Part shown: in pieces, positions 36,193 to 46,938 of the stretch
How positions within the stretch are numbered: the stretch's first letter is position 1
Layout of the letters: each line of letters starts with the position of its first letter
NCBI RefSeq assembly: GCF_051348905.1
Contig: NC_135236.1
Coordinates: 671,389,389 to 671,453,388 of the forward strand
DNA length: 64,000 nt
Source: Ranitomeya variabilis
Taxonomy: Eukaryota > Chordata > Amphibia > Anura > Dendrobatidae
Reading direction: 5' to 3'
Made by a program: the position numbers and the translations under genes
The notes under the pieces: model-generated
What the model was told of the DNA's origin: nothing
Database searches by the model: none
The model's input: only the letters and a program-made list of their open reading frames with translations

Positions 36193-36590
36193 CCAGACCG
36201 CACACGTCCTTCATGTATATCTGGATCAAATGATAACACATAGCATAGTACACCGGAATCCATTCCTTACTAAAGGGGCGGAGCTTGTGTTATGCCCCGC
36301 CCACTTGTCACTTGCCGCTTACCTAAGAGTAATCCTTTAACCCGTTAGTGAATGGCACATAAGAATGTCTATGACAGCTGACTGTGGTCAGGATCAGAGA
36401 TATCTCCAATCCCAGTCATTTAACCCCCTTAGATGCAGCTGTGAAAACCAACTGCAGCATCTAAGCGGTTAGACGGGCGGAAGAAGTTTTGTGTCGCCTC
36501 ATAAGCCCCTGACAGGGTACGGGGACCTAATAATGCCAGAATAGGCCATCTTTTACCTATTCTGATCTGTGAGAGGCATAATATACAAGT
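36193..36590. promoter_or_regulatory. Sequence just upstream of the STRA8 start; two GC boxes
   Basis: GGGGCGGAGC (about 36275) and GCCCCGCCCAC (about 36293) lie 80-110 bp upstream of the ATG on the STRA8 side. No retinoic-acid response element (paired AGGTCA-type half sites) was found in about 400 bp. Sequence after 36340 looks like dispersed repeat. The transcription start may lie further upstream. Confidence 0.35.
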
Positions 36591-36911
36591 ATGGTATTAT
36601 AGGAGAAAAAAGGACTAAAAAAATAACAAAAAAGTCAAAATAACATTATAGGAGACAGAAGAAATAAAAAAGAAAAATACAAGCTTTATAGGTGAAAGGA
36701 GTTAAAAAAAATAATAAAAAAGTGAAAATAAAAGTATAGGAGACAGAAAAAGTAAAAAAAGAAAAAAAAAAGGTTTATAGGACAAAAAAATGAAAAAATA
36801 ATAAAGTAAAAAAAAAAGCTTTATAGGAGAAAGGACTAAAAAAATTATAGACAAAACAGCTTTATAAGAGAAAGGCCTGAAAAAAAATAAGTAAAAAAAA
36901 GGTTTATAGGG
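36590..36911. repeat. A-rich tandem repeat, ~45-60 bp unit (left part)
   Basis: Irregular copies of TTTATAGGAGAAAGGACTAA plus poly-A stretches and AATAAGTAAAAA. The same repeat resumes at 37.72 kb after an unrelated block. Confidence 0.8.
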
Positions 36912-37714
36912 GAAAAAACTGGCCTCAGTGACTGGGGGTAACCTCAATGACATCACCGCCGGTCACTGACACTCAGTCACCAGTCTCCATTACTAAGCCG
37001 TGGGCTTGATGTCACCAGTCAATATAAAGGTGACATCAACCCCACAAATATGAACCCCACTTGCTACTGATACAGGGCAAGTGGGAAGAGCGAGGCTAAG
37101 TGCCAGAATTGACGGGTCTAATAGATGCGCCTTTTCTAGGAGGCTGCAGGCTGCTTTATTTAGGATGTGGGAGCCAATATCCATGGCCCCTTACCAGCCT
37201 GAGAATACCAGCCCCCTGCTGTCTGCTTTAGCTTGGCTGGTTATCAAAAATGGGGGGAGACCCCACACCATTTTTTAAAATTATTTAACTAATTTAAAAA
37301 ATCAGTGTGGGGACCCCTCTATTCTTGATAACCAGCCTTGTTGAAGCTGACAGCTGAAGGTTGCATCCCGCAGCTGTCAGTTTTGCCTGGCTGGTTATCA
37401 ATAATACAAAGGAACCCCACATCATTTTTGTAAAATTATTTAATGCGCAGGCGACGGCTCCATCAGCTACCGCCTGCTCTCGCTGTTATCAGTTGAATAC
37501 AACTCTCAACATTCTTCCCTGCAAGTGCGAGCAGTGGGCGGTGATGTGAGCCGTCTTCAGCACCCGGCGCCGGGGAACAGCACGAACAGGACAGCTGATT
37601 CCCAGGCGCCGATATGTGTGATACTGATACGGCACAAGTATTAAACACACAGACACGGACATCTCCAGTACTGGTTTTCACAGTAGCGGAAATATCAGGA
37701 CGTGCAATGAGCCC
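36912..37714. mobile_element. Dispersed repeat copy inserted in the A-rich array
   Basis: This block separates two stretches of the same A-rich repeat. Its part at about 37070-37140, read in reverse, matches 63836-63900 near the window end (shared AAGTGCCAGAAT, GTGGGAAGAG and GCGCCTTTT pieces), so it belongs to a dispersed family. Two copies of a GCTGGTTATCAA(A/T)AAT motif lie inside. No ORF and no clear terminal repeats. Confidence 0.6.
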
Positions 37715-38055
37715 TTAGAGAAAGGACTAAAAAAAAATAAGAAAAAGTAAAAAAAAAATCTTTATAAATAAAAGAAGGACTAAAAAAAATAAGAAAGTGA
37801 AAAAAAAAATCTTTATAGATGAAAGGACTAAAAATTAAAAGAAAAGTAAAAAAAAAATTTATAGATGAAAGGACTAAAAAAATAAGAAAAAGTAAAAAAA
37901 ACCTTTAGATCAAAGGACTAAAAAAATAAGGGAAAAGTAAAAAAAAAATCTTTATAGATGAAAGAAGTACTAAAAAATAAGAAAAAAGTAAAAAAAAAAT
38001 TATAGGAGAAAAAAGGACTAAAAATAAAAAAGGAAAAAATAAAATAAAAAAACCC
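37715..38055. repeat. A-rich tandem repeat (right part)
   Basis: Copies of GAAAGGACTAAAAAAATAAG and TAAAAAAAAATCTTTATAGA at about 45-55 bp spacing, the continuation of the array interrupted at 36.91 kb. Confidence 0.8.
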
Positions 38056-38699
38056 GCAATGACTCAAAGTATAAATTGATGTTGGTAATTCACACACACA
38101 TGTGGAACACAGTAAAAAAGTGAATAAAAAAAATTATAGATTTTTGTATTCCCCTATTCAAAATAATAAATAGTGATTTAAAAAAGTCATATTTAATCCC
38201 CCCAAAATAATACTAAAAAAAACAACACAAAATCAAAGGATTTTTTTTTTAATGTAAAATAAAAAAATAAACAGATTTGTTGTTGTCGCACTCTGATCGA
38301 GCCGTGGAATAAAGGGAATAACGTTATCCGCTTTGTTTATACCACATGGTGAATGTAAAAAAAAAACATGAGAGAAAAATACCCCCCCCAAAAAATACCA
38401 TTAAATTTAAAAAATAAATAAAACATGGCCTGAAAAGAAAGTACTAAATATATTTGGTGTTGTCGCACTCGGACTGAACTGACAACACTTCTGGTCTCCA
38501 CTCTCCTGGGTAGCTTCCCCTTGAAGGGGGCTTCCATAGGAGTTTTCCCTTGGCTTGTTGATGGCTATCAGTGCACTCCTAGATGAAGGGGTCTTCCTGA
38601 CCCCGCACAGGTAACATGCCGGGGGTCTCCCCACAACTCACTGCGCTAGGACCTGCCCGCACACCTGGTCGCTCTCCCGACTCCTCAGGCCGCGGAATT

Positions 38700-38900
38700 C
38701 CATCTACAGCTGACTAGAAGCTGCTGCAGCGGAGACCAATCACTTTACGCTCCAGCAACGATTCTGACCAATCGGAAGGAAGAAGAACCCAATCGGCGTT
38801 CTCGGCAACCAATCAGATGAGAGGAAATGAGGAGACCTGTATCAGTACTGCGGAGGCCAGGAGGGCAGGATTCTAAAGGGAAAAAGGGCGGGAGAACGTG
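38700..38900. promoter_or_regulatory. CCAAT-box cluster, candidate promoter
   Basis: Four CCAAT pentamers on the plus strand at 38736, 38768, 38789 and 38809 (spacing 32, 21, 20 bp), flanked by GC-richer sequence with a GGGCGGGAG box near 38886. Such spacing is typical of NF-Y promoters. It lies 2.5 kb upstream of the STRA8 ATG and could serve a non-coding first exon of STRA8; no such exon is proven. Confidence 0.4.
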
Positions 38901-39394
38901 ACTGGACATGAAGTAAAATAATAGGAGCCCCCTCCTCCTCACAGACAGGAGGCTGCTGTGACCTCCCCCCATACAGGGGCCCAGAACAGGCGGCCATTGG
39001 CCTATAAGTGTCCAAATAAATCTTATGTGAAAGTCCTATAATTGCTGACACAGTGACCCCAAGAAAGTACTCACCATATTAGGTTCAACCCTATAGCCAG
39101 TGCCATACCCAGGTTTATGTGGCCCCTTGGGGCCCCTGTTCGCTTTCGATTTTTCCTCATCCTGTTCAGGATGTGTTTTATCATCGCCATTTTGATTCTG
39201 CCTTTTGGTGCGGTTGGTCCACGGTCGGCGGGTGCTGGCACCGATCCTGCCCACACCTGACGGGCACAAGGGTCTGAGACAGTCCTGCCAGGCACTGTAA
39301 TGCGCAGGGTGTCTGCCGTACTGTGCGCCATATTCCTCAACAAAGGGCAACATTGTCAGAGAACACGCCAGCGACAACTATGGTGCTGTACACT
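38901..39394. other. Intergenic sequence, nothing recognised
   Basis: Non-tandem sequence between the CCAAT cluster and the 26-bp array. The short minus-strand ORFs show no family signature. Confidence 0.35.
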
Positions 39395-42300
39395 TAGCCA
39401 CAGTGTCGCCGTGACAGTACCGACCACAGTGTCGCCGTGACAGTACCGAGCACAGTGTCGCCGTGACAGTACCGAGCACAGTGTCGCCGTGACAGTACCG
39501 ACCACAGTGTCGCCGTGACAGTATCGAGCACAGTGTCGCAGTGACAGTACCGAGCACAGTGTCGCCGTGACAGTACCGACCACAGTGTCGCAGTGACAGT
39601 ACCGAGCACAGTGTCGCAGTGACAGTACCGAGCACAGTGTCGCCGTGACAGTACCGAGCACAGTGTCGCAGTGACAGTACCGAGCACAGTGTCGCCGTGA
39701 CAGTACCGACCACAGTGTCGCCGTGACAGTACCGACCACAGTGTCGCCGTGACAGTACCGAGCACAGTGTCGCCGTGACAGTACCGACCACAGTGTCGCC
39801 ATGACAGTACCGACCACAGTGTCGCCGTGACAGTACCGAGCACAGTGTTGCAGTGACAGTACCGAGCACAGTGTCGCTATGACAGTACAGAGCACAGTGT
39901 CGCCATGACAGTACCGACCACAGTGTCTCTATGACAGTACCGACCACAGTGTCTCTATGACAGTACCGACCACAGTGTCGCCATGACAGTACCGACCACA
40001 GTGTTGCTATGACAGTACCGACCAGTGTCGCTATGACAGTACCGAGCAGAGTGTCGCCGTGACAGTATCAACCACAGTGTCGCTATGACAGTAGCGAGCA
40101 CAGTGTCGCTATGACAGTACAGACCAAAGTGTCGCTATGACAGTACCTGCTCTAGTGTAACTATGACAGTACCGACCACCGTGTCGCCATGACAGTACCG
40201 ACCGCAGTGTCGCTATAACAATACTGATCACACTGTCGCCATGACAGTACTGACCACAGTGTCGCCATGACAGTACCAACCACAGTGTCGCCATGACAGT
40301 ACCAACCACAGTGTCGTCATGACAGTACTGACCACAGTGTCACTATGACAGTACCGACTATAGTGTCCCTATGACAGTACAGACCACAGTGTCCCTATGA
40401 CAGTACCGACCACAGTGTACGCCATGACAGTACCGACCACAGTGTCCCTATGACAGTACCTGCTCTAGTGTATGACAGAACCGACCACAGTGTCGCCATG
40501 ACAGTACCGAACACAGTGTTGCCATGACAGTACCGATCACAGTGTCCCTATGACAGTACCAACCACAGTGTCACCATGACGGTACCGACCACAGTGTCGC
40601 TATGACAGTACCTGCTCTACTGTAACTATGACAGAACCGACCACAGTGTCACCATGACAGTACCGAACACAGTGCTACGATGACAGTACCGATCACAGTG
40701 TCCCTATGACAGTACCAACCACAGTGTCGCAATGACAGTACCGAGCACAGTGTCACCATGACTGTACTTGTTTTATTTTAACTATGACAGTACCGACCAC
40801 AGTGTCGCCATGACAGTACCGACCACAGTGTCCCTATGACAGTACCAACCACAGTGTTGCCATGACAGTACCGACCACAGTGTCCCTATGACAGTACCGA
40901 CCATAGTGTCGCTATGACAGTACCTGCTCTAGTGTAAGTATGACAGATCCGACCACAGTGTCGCAGTGACAGTACTGAGCACAGTGTCGCAATGACAGTA
41001 CCGACCACAGTGTCGCTATGACAGTACCGACCAGTGTCCCAATGACAGTACTGACCACAGTGTCACCGTGACACTACCGACCACAGTATCGCCGTGACAG
41101 TACCGACCACAGTGTCACTATAACAGTACCGAGCACAGTGTCTCTGTGACAGTACCGACCACAGTGTTGCTATGACAGTACCGAGCACAGTGTCGCTATG
41201 ACAGTACCGAGCACAGTGTCGCCATGACAGTACCGACCATAGTGTCCCTATGACAGTACCGACCACAGTGTCACCATGACAGTACCGACCACAGTGTCAC
41301 TATGACAATACCTGCTCTAGTGTAACTATGACAGTACCGACCACAGTGTCACCATGACAGTACCGACTGCAGTGTCATTATGACAATACTGATCACACTG
41401 TCGCCATGACTGTACCGACCACAGTGTCGACATGACAGTACCGACCACAGTGTCGCAATGACAGTACCGACCACAGTGTCGCCATGACAGTACTGACCAC
41501 AGTGTCACTATGACAGTACCGATTATAGTGTCCCTATTACAGTACCGACCACAGTGTCCCCATGACAGTACCAACCACAGTGTCGCCATGACAGTACCAA
41601 GCAGTGTCCCTATGACAGTACTGACCACAGTGTCGCTATGACAGTACCTGCTCTAGTGTACGTATGACAGGACCAACCCCAGTGTCGCCATGACAGTATC
41701 AACCACAGTGTCCATATGACAGTACCGACCACAGTGTCCCTATGACAGGACCGACCCCAGTGTCGCCATGACAGTACCAACCAGTGTCCCTATGACAGTA
41801 CCGACCACAGTGTCGCTATGACAGTACCTGCTCTAGTGTAAGTATGACAGAACCGACCCCAGTGTCGTCATGACAGTACCGAGCACAGTGTCACCATGAC
41901 AGTACCGAGCACAGTGTCACCATGACAGTACCGACCACAGTGTCGATATGACAGTACCTGTTCTATTGTAACTGTGACAGAACCGACCACAGTGTCGCCA
42001 TGACAGTACCGAACGCAGTGTCACCATGACAGTACCAACCACAGTGTCGCCATGACAGTACCAAGCAGTATCCTTATGACAGTAATGACCACAGTGTCGC
42101 TATGACAGTACCTGCTCTAGTGTACGTATGACAGGACCAACCCCAGTGTCGCCATGACAGTACCAACCACAGTGTCCCTATGACAGTACCGACCACAGTG
42201 TCGCTATGACAGTGCCTGCTCTAGTGTAAGTATGACAGAACCGACCCCAGTGTCGTCATGAGAGTACCGAGCACAGTGTCACCATGACAGTACCGACCAC

Positions 42301-43270
42301 AGTGTCGATATGACAGTACCTGTTCTATTGTAACTGTGACAGAACCGACCACAGTGTCGCCATGACAGTACCGACCACAGTGTCCCCATGACAGTACCAA
42401 CCACAGTGTCGCCATGACAGTACCAAGCACAGTGTCGCCATGACAGTACCAAGCAGTGTCCCTATGACAGTACTGACCACAGTGTCGCTGTGACAGTACC
42501 TGCTCTAGTGTACGTATGACAGGACCAACTCCAGTGTCACCATGACAGTACCAACCACAGTGTCGCCATGACAGTACCAAGCAGTGTCCCTATGACAGTA
42601 CTGACCACAGTGTCGCTGTGACAGTACCTGCTCTAGTGTACGTATGACAGGACCAACTCCAGTGTCACCATGACAGTACCAACCACAGTGTCCATATGAC
42701 AGTACCGACCACAGTGTCCCTATGACAGTACCGACCACAGTGTCCCCATGACAGTACCAACCACAGTGTCGCCATGACAGTACCAAGCAGTGTCCCTATG
42801 ACAGTACTGACCACAGTGTCGCTGTGACAGTACCTGCTCTAGTGTACGTATGACAGGACCAACTCCAGTGTCACCATGACAGTACCAACCACAGTGTCCA
42901 TATGACAGTACCGACCACAGTGTCCCTATGACAGGACCGACCCCAGTGTTGCCATGACAGTACCAACCAGTGTCCCTATGACAGTACCGACCACAGTGTC
43001 GCCATGACAGTACCAACCACAGTGTCGCCATGACAGTACCGAGCAGTGTCACCATGACTGTACCTGTTCTATTTTAACTATGACAGTACCAACCACAGTG
43101 TCACAATGACAGTACTGACCAGTGTCCCTATGACAGTACCGACCACAGTGTCGCCATGACAGTACCGACCACAGTGTCGCCATGACAGTACCGACCACAG
43201 TGTCACCATGACAGTACCAACCACAGTGTCACCATGACGCTACCTGCTCTAGTGTAACTATGACAGTACC
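39395..43270. repeat. Minisatellite, 26-bp unit, ~148 copies
   Basis: The unit is ACAGTGTCGCCGTGACAGTA plus CCGACC. The first ~500 bp are the most uniform and CpG-rich (GTCGCCGTGAC, GTCGCAGTGAC), giving three open minus-strand frames. Later units change to GTCGCCATGAC or GTCCCTATGAC and take in CCTGCTCTAGTGTAA(G/C) variant units. Blocks of 200-300 bp recur near 42.2-43.0 kb. Confidence 0.95.
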
Positions 43271-43339
43271 AGGCGGTAACCTGTATTTTTATTTTCAGCA
43301 GCATTCCTTCCCCAACCAGCAATGCCAAGAGCAGCTTTT

Positions 43340-43455
43340 TCCAGAAACAGCACCACAGCTGTCCACAGGCCATGTCTGGTACTGCACCTCATCCTCATCA
43401 ATGGGATTGAGCTGCAGTACCAGACATGGACAGACGTGGCGCTGTTTTAGGCAGT
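43340..43455. mobile_element. Small foldback element
   Basis: The left arm AGAAACAGCACCACAGCTGT...ATGTCTGGTACTGCA pairs with the right arm TGCAGTACCAGACATGGACA...GTGGCGCTGTTTTAG. The whole is about 110 bp and near-palindromic. A related, more decayed copy lies near 21305-21400. Family unknown. Confidence 0.6.
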
Positions 43456-43489
43456 AATAAGCCCCTGTGTGTCAATGATAAGGACATTA

Positions 43490-44420
43490 ACCCTTCGTGA
43501 CCAGCCGATTTTATGTGTTTTCGTTTTTTTCTCTCCTTCTTCCACAAGCTATAACCTTTTTATCTTTCCCTCCCCATAGCCTTATGGGGGCTTTGTTTTT
43601 TTGCGGGACGAGTTGTACTTTTGAACGACACCATTCATTTTATCATGTGATGAACTGGAAAGCAGGAAATAAATCCCAGTGCATTGACGTTGCAAAAAAG
43701 TGCAATCCCCCATTTTTTTATTTTATTTACCATGGACACTATATGGTAAATCTGACCGGATAATATGACTCTCCAGGTCAGTGCGAGGTCACAGACACCA
43801 AACGTGTATAGTTATTTCTTTATTTAAGGGTGAAAAAAAGTTAGAAAATTAAAAAAAAAAAAAGTTTTTGCCTATGTCGCCATTTTCCGAGACCCATAGC
43901 GTCTCCGTTTTCTGAGATCTGGGGCCGGGTGACGTCTTGTTTTTTGCGCCCTGAGCTGAAGTTTTGATTGATACCATCTTGGTATAGAGACAATGTTTTG
44001 ATGGCTTGTTATCGCATTTAATTGCAATATTGCCGCGACCAAAAAAAACTTAATTCCGATGTTTTTGATTTTTTTCTTGTTACACCATTTACCGATCGGA
44101 TTAATCTATTTTATATTTTTATAGATCGAGAGTTTCTGAACGCGCTGATACCAAATATGTGTATTTAAAAAAAATAAATAAAGGGTCAAAAGGGGGGTGA
44201 TTTGAACTTTGTATTTTTTTAATATTTTTTTAAAATTTTTACGGTATTTAATAGTCCCCTTAGGGGACTTGTAGCTGCGATCGTCTGATTACTTGTGCTA
44301 GACGTAGCGGCCGCGGGGCATCAGGGCAGCTATGTATAGTGAAAAACACGGTCTCCTATGAACGTCGGCTACGGGCTGACGTTCACAGGAAGATCATAAC
44401 AGGTACGGCGGACTGGTCAT
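43490..44420. repeat. Dispersed repeat-like, T-rich segment
   Basis: Includes TTGCGGGACGAGTTGTACTT, TTGAACGACACCATTCATTT and poly-A/T runs, and shares a block with the STRA8 intron 2 sequence. I read it as an old copy of an abundant frog repeat. No ORF. Confidence 0.5.
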
Positions 44421-44689
44421 CAGCAGACCCCCAGCTGTCATGGCAAGTGTCTACAAAATACTGACCAAATACTGAACATGTGAACGCGGCCTAATGCAAG
44501 GTAATGGAACACATGGTGAGACGTTATGTACGGTACGGACTACACTGTATTACAACGTCACTTTCAATAAAGCTTGTTTTATTGTAATTGCTGTATAAAC
44601 ACATCACACAGTATAATCAGCTTTGTAAACACTTCCTAACGACAGGAGGCGGATTACGGCCGCAGAGAACAGCGGAATAAGCGGTTGGG

Positions 44690-44870
44690 GAGTGTCAGCC
44701 TCGCTTTCATTCCAACATGGCGGATGTGAAAAGGCTCTATCTGTGGCGCACACTCTGCTGCTGTATAGGGGACTTTCACATCCCCTCGTGACCGGCGCTT
44801 CCTGCTTTGTCATGTGACCAGACCGCCTGCATTAGCCACAGTGACAGCGGCAGAGCGGGGGTCCCGGGAG
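44690..44870 (+). promoter_or_regulatory. WDR91 promoter and non-coding first exon
   Basis: CCAACATGGCGGATG (about 44713) fits a YY1 site, and GTCATGTGACC (about 44809) is an E-box of the M-box/CLEAR type used by TFEB/TFE3/MITF factors. A non-coding exon ending GGGTCCCGGGAG is followed by donor GTAAGA at 44871. The matching acceptor is TTTCTCCTATGTTAAG ending at 46929, ten bases before the ATG. The transcription start itself is not fixed. Confidence 0.6.
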
Positions 44871-45054
44871 GTAAGAGCCGGCTGGGGGGCGGCAGGCTTC
44901 TGGTAGATGTGTCCGTGGGGGAAGCGCGGATGGAACGTTGGGTGACTGCACGTGGGGGATGGAACGTGGGCGGGGCGAAGAGAATCTGATGGAACGTTGT
45001 GTGATCCAGGGACGTAGTGCACAGAGAGCCATCCAATGCAGGGGAAGCCCTGGG

Positions 45055-46365
45055 ATCACACTGCTGGGCCCCCACGTCCACACTGTATGGGGCCCCCACA
45101 TCCACATCATATGAAGCCTCCACATCCATAACATATGGGGCCTCCACACCGTATGGGGCCCCCGACATCTACATCATATGGGGCCCCCACATCTACATCA
45201 TATGGGGCCCCCCACATCTACATTATATGGGGCCCCCACATCCACATCATATGGGGCCCCCCACATCCAATTCATATGGGGCCCCCCACATCCACACTGT
45301 ATGGGGCCCCCACATCCACACCATACGGGGCCCCCACATCCACACCGCATGGGGCCCCCACATCCACATCATATGAAGCCTCCACATCCATAACATATGG
45401 GGCCTCCACACCGTATGGGGCCCCCCACATCTACATCATATGGGGCCCCCACATCCACATCATATGGGGCCCCCCACATCCAATTCATATGGGGCCCCCC
45501 ACATCCACACCGTATGGGGCCCCCACATCCACACCATACGGGGCCCCCACATCCACACCGTATGGGTCCCCCACATCCACACCGTATGGGGCCCCCACAT
45601 CCACACGGTATGGGGCCCCCACATCTACATCATATGGGGCCCCCACATCTACATCATATGGGGCCCCTACACCGTATGGGGCCCCCACATCCACACCGTA
45701 TGGGGCCCCCACATCCACACCGTATGGGGCCCCCACATCCACACCGTATGGGGCCCCCACATCCACACCGTATGGGGCCCCCCACATCCACACCGTATGG
45801 GGCCCCCCACATCCACACCGTATGGGGCCCTCCACATCCACACCGTATGGGGCCCCCACATCCACACCGTATGAGGGCCCCCACATCCACACCGTATGAG
45901 GGCCCCCACATCCACACCGTATGAGGGCCCCCACATCCACACCGTATGAGGGCCCCCACATCCACACCGTATGAGGGCCCCCACATCCACACCGTATGAG
46001 GGCCCCCACATCCACACCGTATGAGGGCCCCCACATCCACACCGTATGAGGGCCCCCACATCCACACCGTATGAGGGCCCCCACATCCACACCGTATGAG
46101 GGCCCCCACATCCACACCGTATGAGGGCCCCCACATCCACACCGTATGAGGGCCCCCACATCCACACCGTATGAGGGCCCCCGCATCCACACCGTATGAG
46201 GGCCCCCGCATCCACACCGTATGAGGGCCCCCACATCAACACCGTATGAGGGCCCCCACATCCACACCGTATGGGGCCCCCGCATCCACACCGTATGGGG
46301 CCCCCGCATCCAATTCATATGGGCCCCCCGCATCCAAATCGTATGGGTCAACCCCCCAACGATTG
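45055..46365. repeat. Minisatellite, 24-bp unit, ~54 copies (WDR91 5' UTR intron)
   Basis: The unit is GGGGCCCCCACATCCACACC plus GTAT. ACATCATAT variants dominate before about 45.5 kb and ACACCGTATGAGGGCCC variants after 45.87 kb. The 24-bp length, a multiple of three, leaves several frames open on both strands (up to 288 codons). The GGGGCCCC core is self-complementary. Confidence 0.95.
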
Positions 46366-46399
46366 GTCAGGAGACTGAACACTTTCCAGTGAAGGTCCC

Positions 46400-46925
46400 A
46401 TAAACTGGAGCCCCCTGTTCTTTGCGCCAAAACTATAGGGGTCCCATTGTGATGTGAGGGGGGCTGACATACGGGACCACCTCCTGACTTGTACACCCAG
46501 CATAATGTCTTTTTTTGCAGCCCACACAGTGTGATCACGCCTGGGCATGTAGCAGGGAGCGCTCCGGTATCAGTGGGCAACATCCTCTGTACATGTATGG
46601 AAGCTGCGTCCTACAGCCGGCACCGGAGTGTAACCCATCCAGCTGTGATCGCAGCAGTTTAACCCCTTAGATGTCACTGATTAGCAGCAGCAGCTAATAA
46701 TGGCCAGTGCTGTGATCTAACCTCTAGGGATATAACCGCCATCATGTACCGCGGAGGCGGATCACATACAGTGGAGCATCTGTGCATAGTATGGCGGAGC
46801 AGACCCGGGCCCCGGTGGACGGCGTTATAAGTCACCGCTGGGGATCGGCGTGTGATGGATCCATCGTTGCGGACCCTCCCATCTGTTATTGTTCTTTAAT
46901 ACTTATTTTTTTGTTTCTCCTATGT
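46400..46925. other. Rest of WDR91 5' UTR intron
   Basis: Unremarkable sequence. The part near 46.64-46.75 kb (GTTTAACCCCTTAGATG and neighbours) also occurs in related form near 36.42 kb, so it is probably dispersed repeat. Confidence 0.35.
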
Positions 46926-46938
46926 TAAGACGTTAGTA

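Noticed and set aside
36193-36600. Search for a retinoic-acid response element upstream of STRA8
   Set aside because: No direct repeat of AGGTCA-like half sites at 2- or 5-base spacing was found close to the ATG; the real promoter may lie further upstream.
38337-39377. Several minus-strand ORFs of 66-113 codons
   Set aside because: No recognisable family, no splice logic, and they overlap each other in different frames.
39356-43055. ORFs with RHCARYCHGDTV-type repeats on the minus strand
   Set aside because: Products of the 26-bp array; 26 is not a multiple of three, so the three frames simply rotate through the same repeat.
45135-46351. ORFs of 144-288 codons rich in Gly, Pro, His and Val in overlapping frames
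   Set aside because: They follow the 24-bp minisatellite in every frame and lie in the 5' UTR intron of WDR91.
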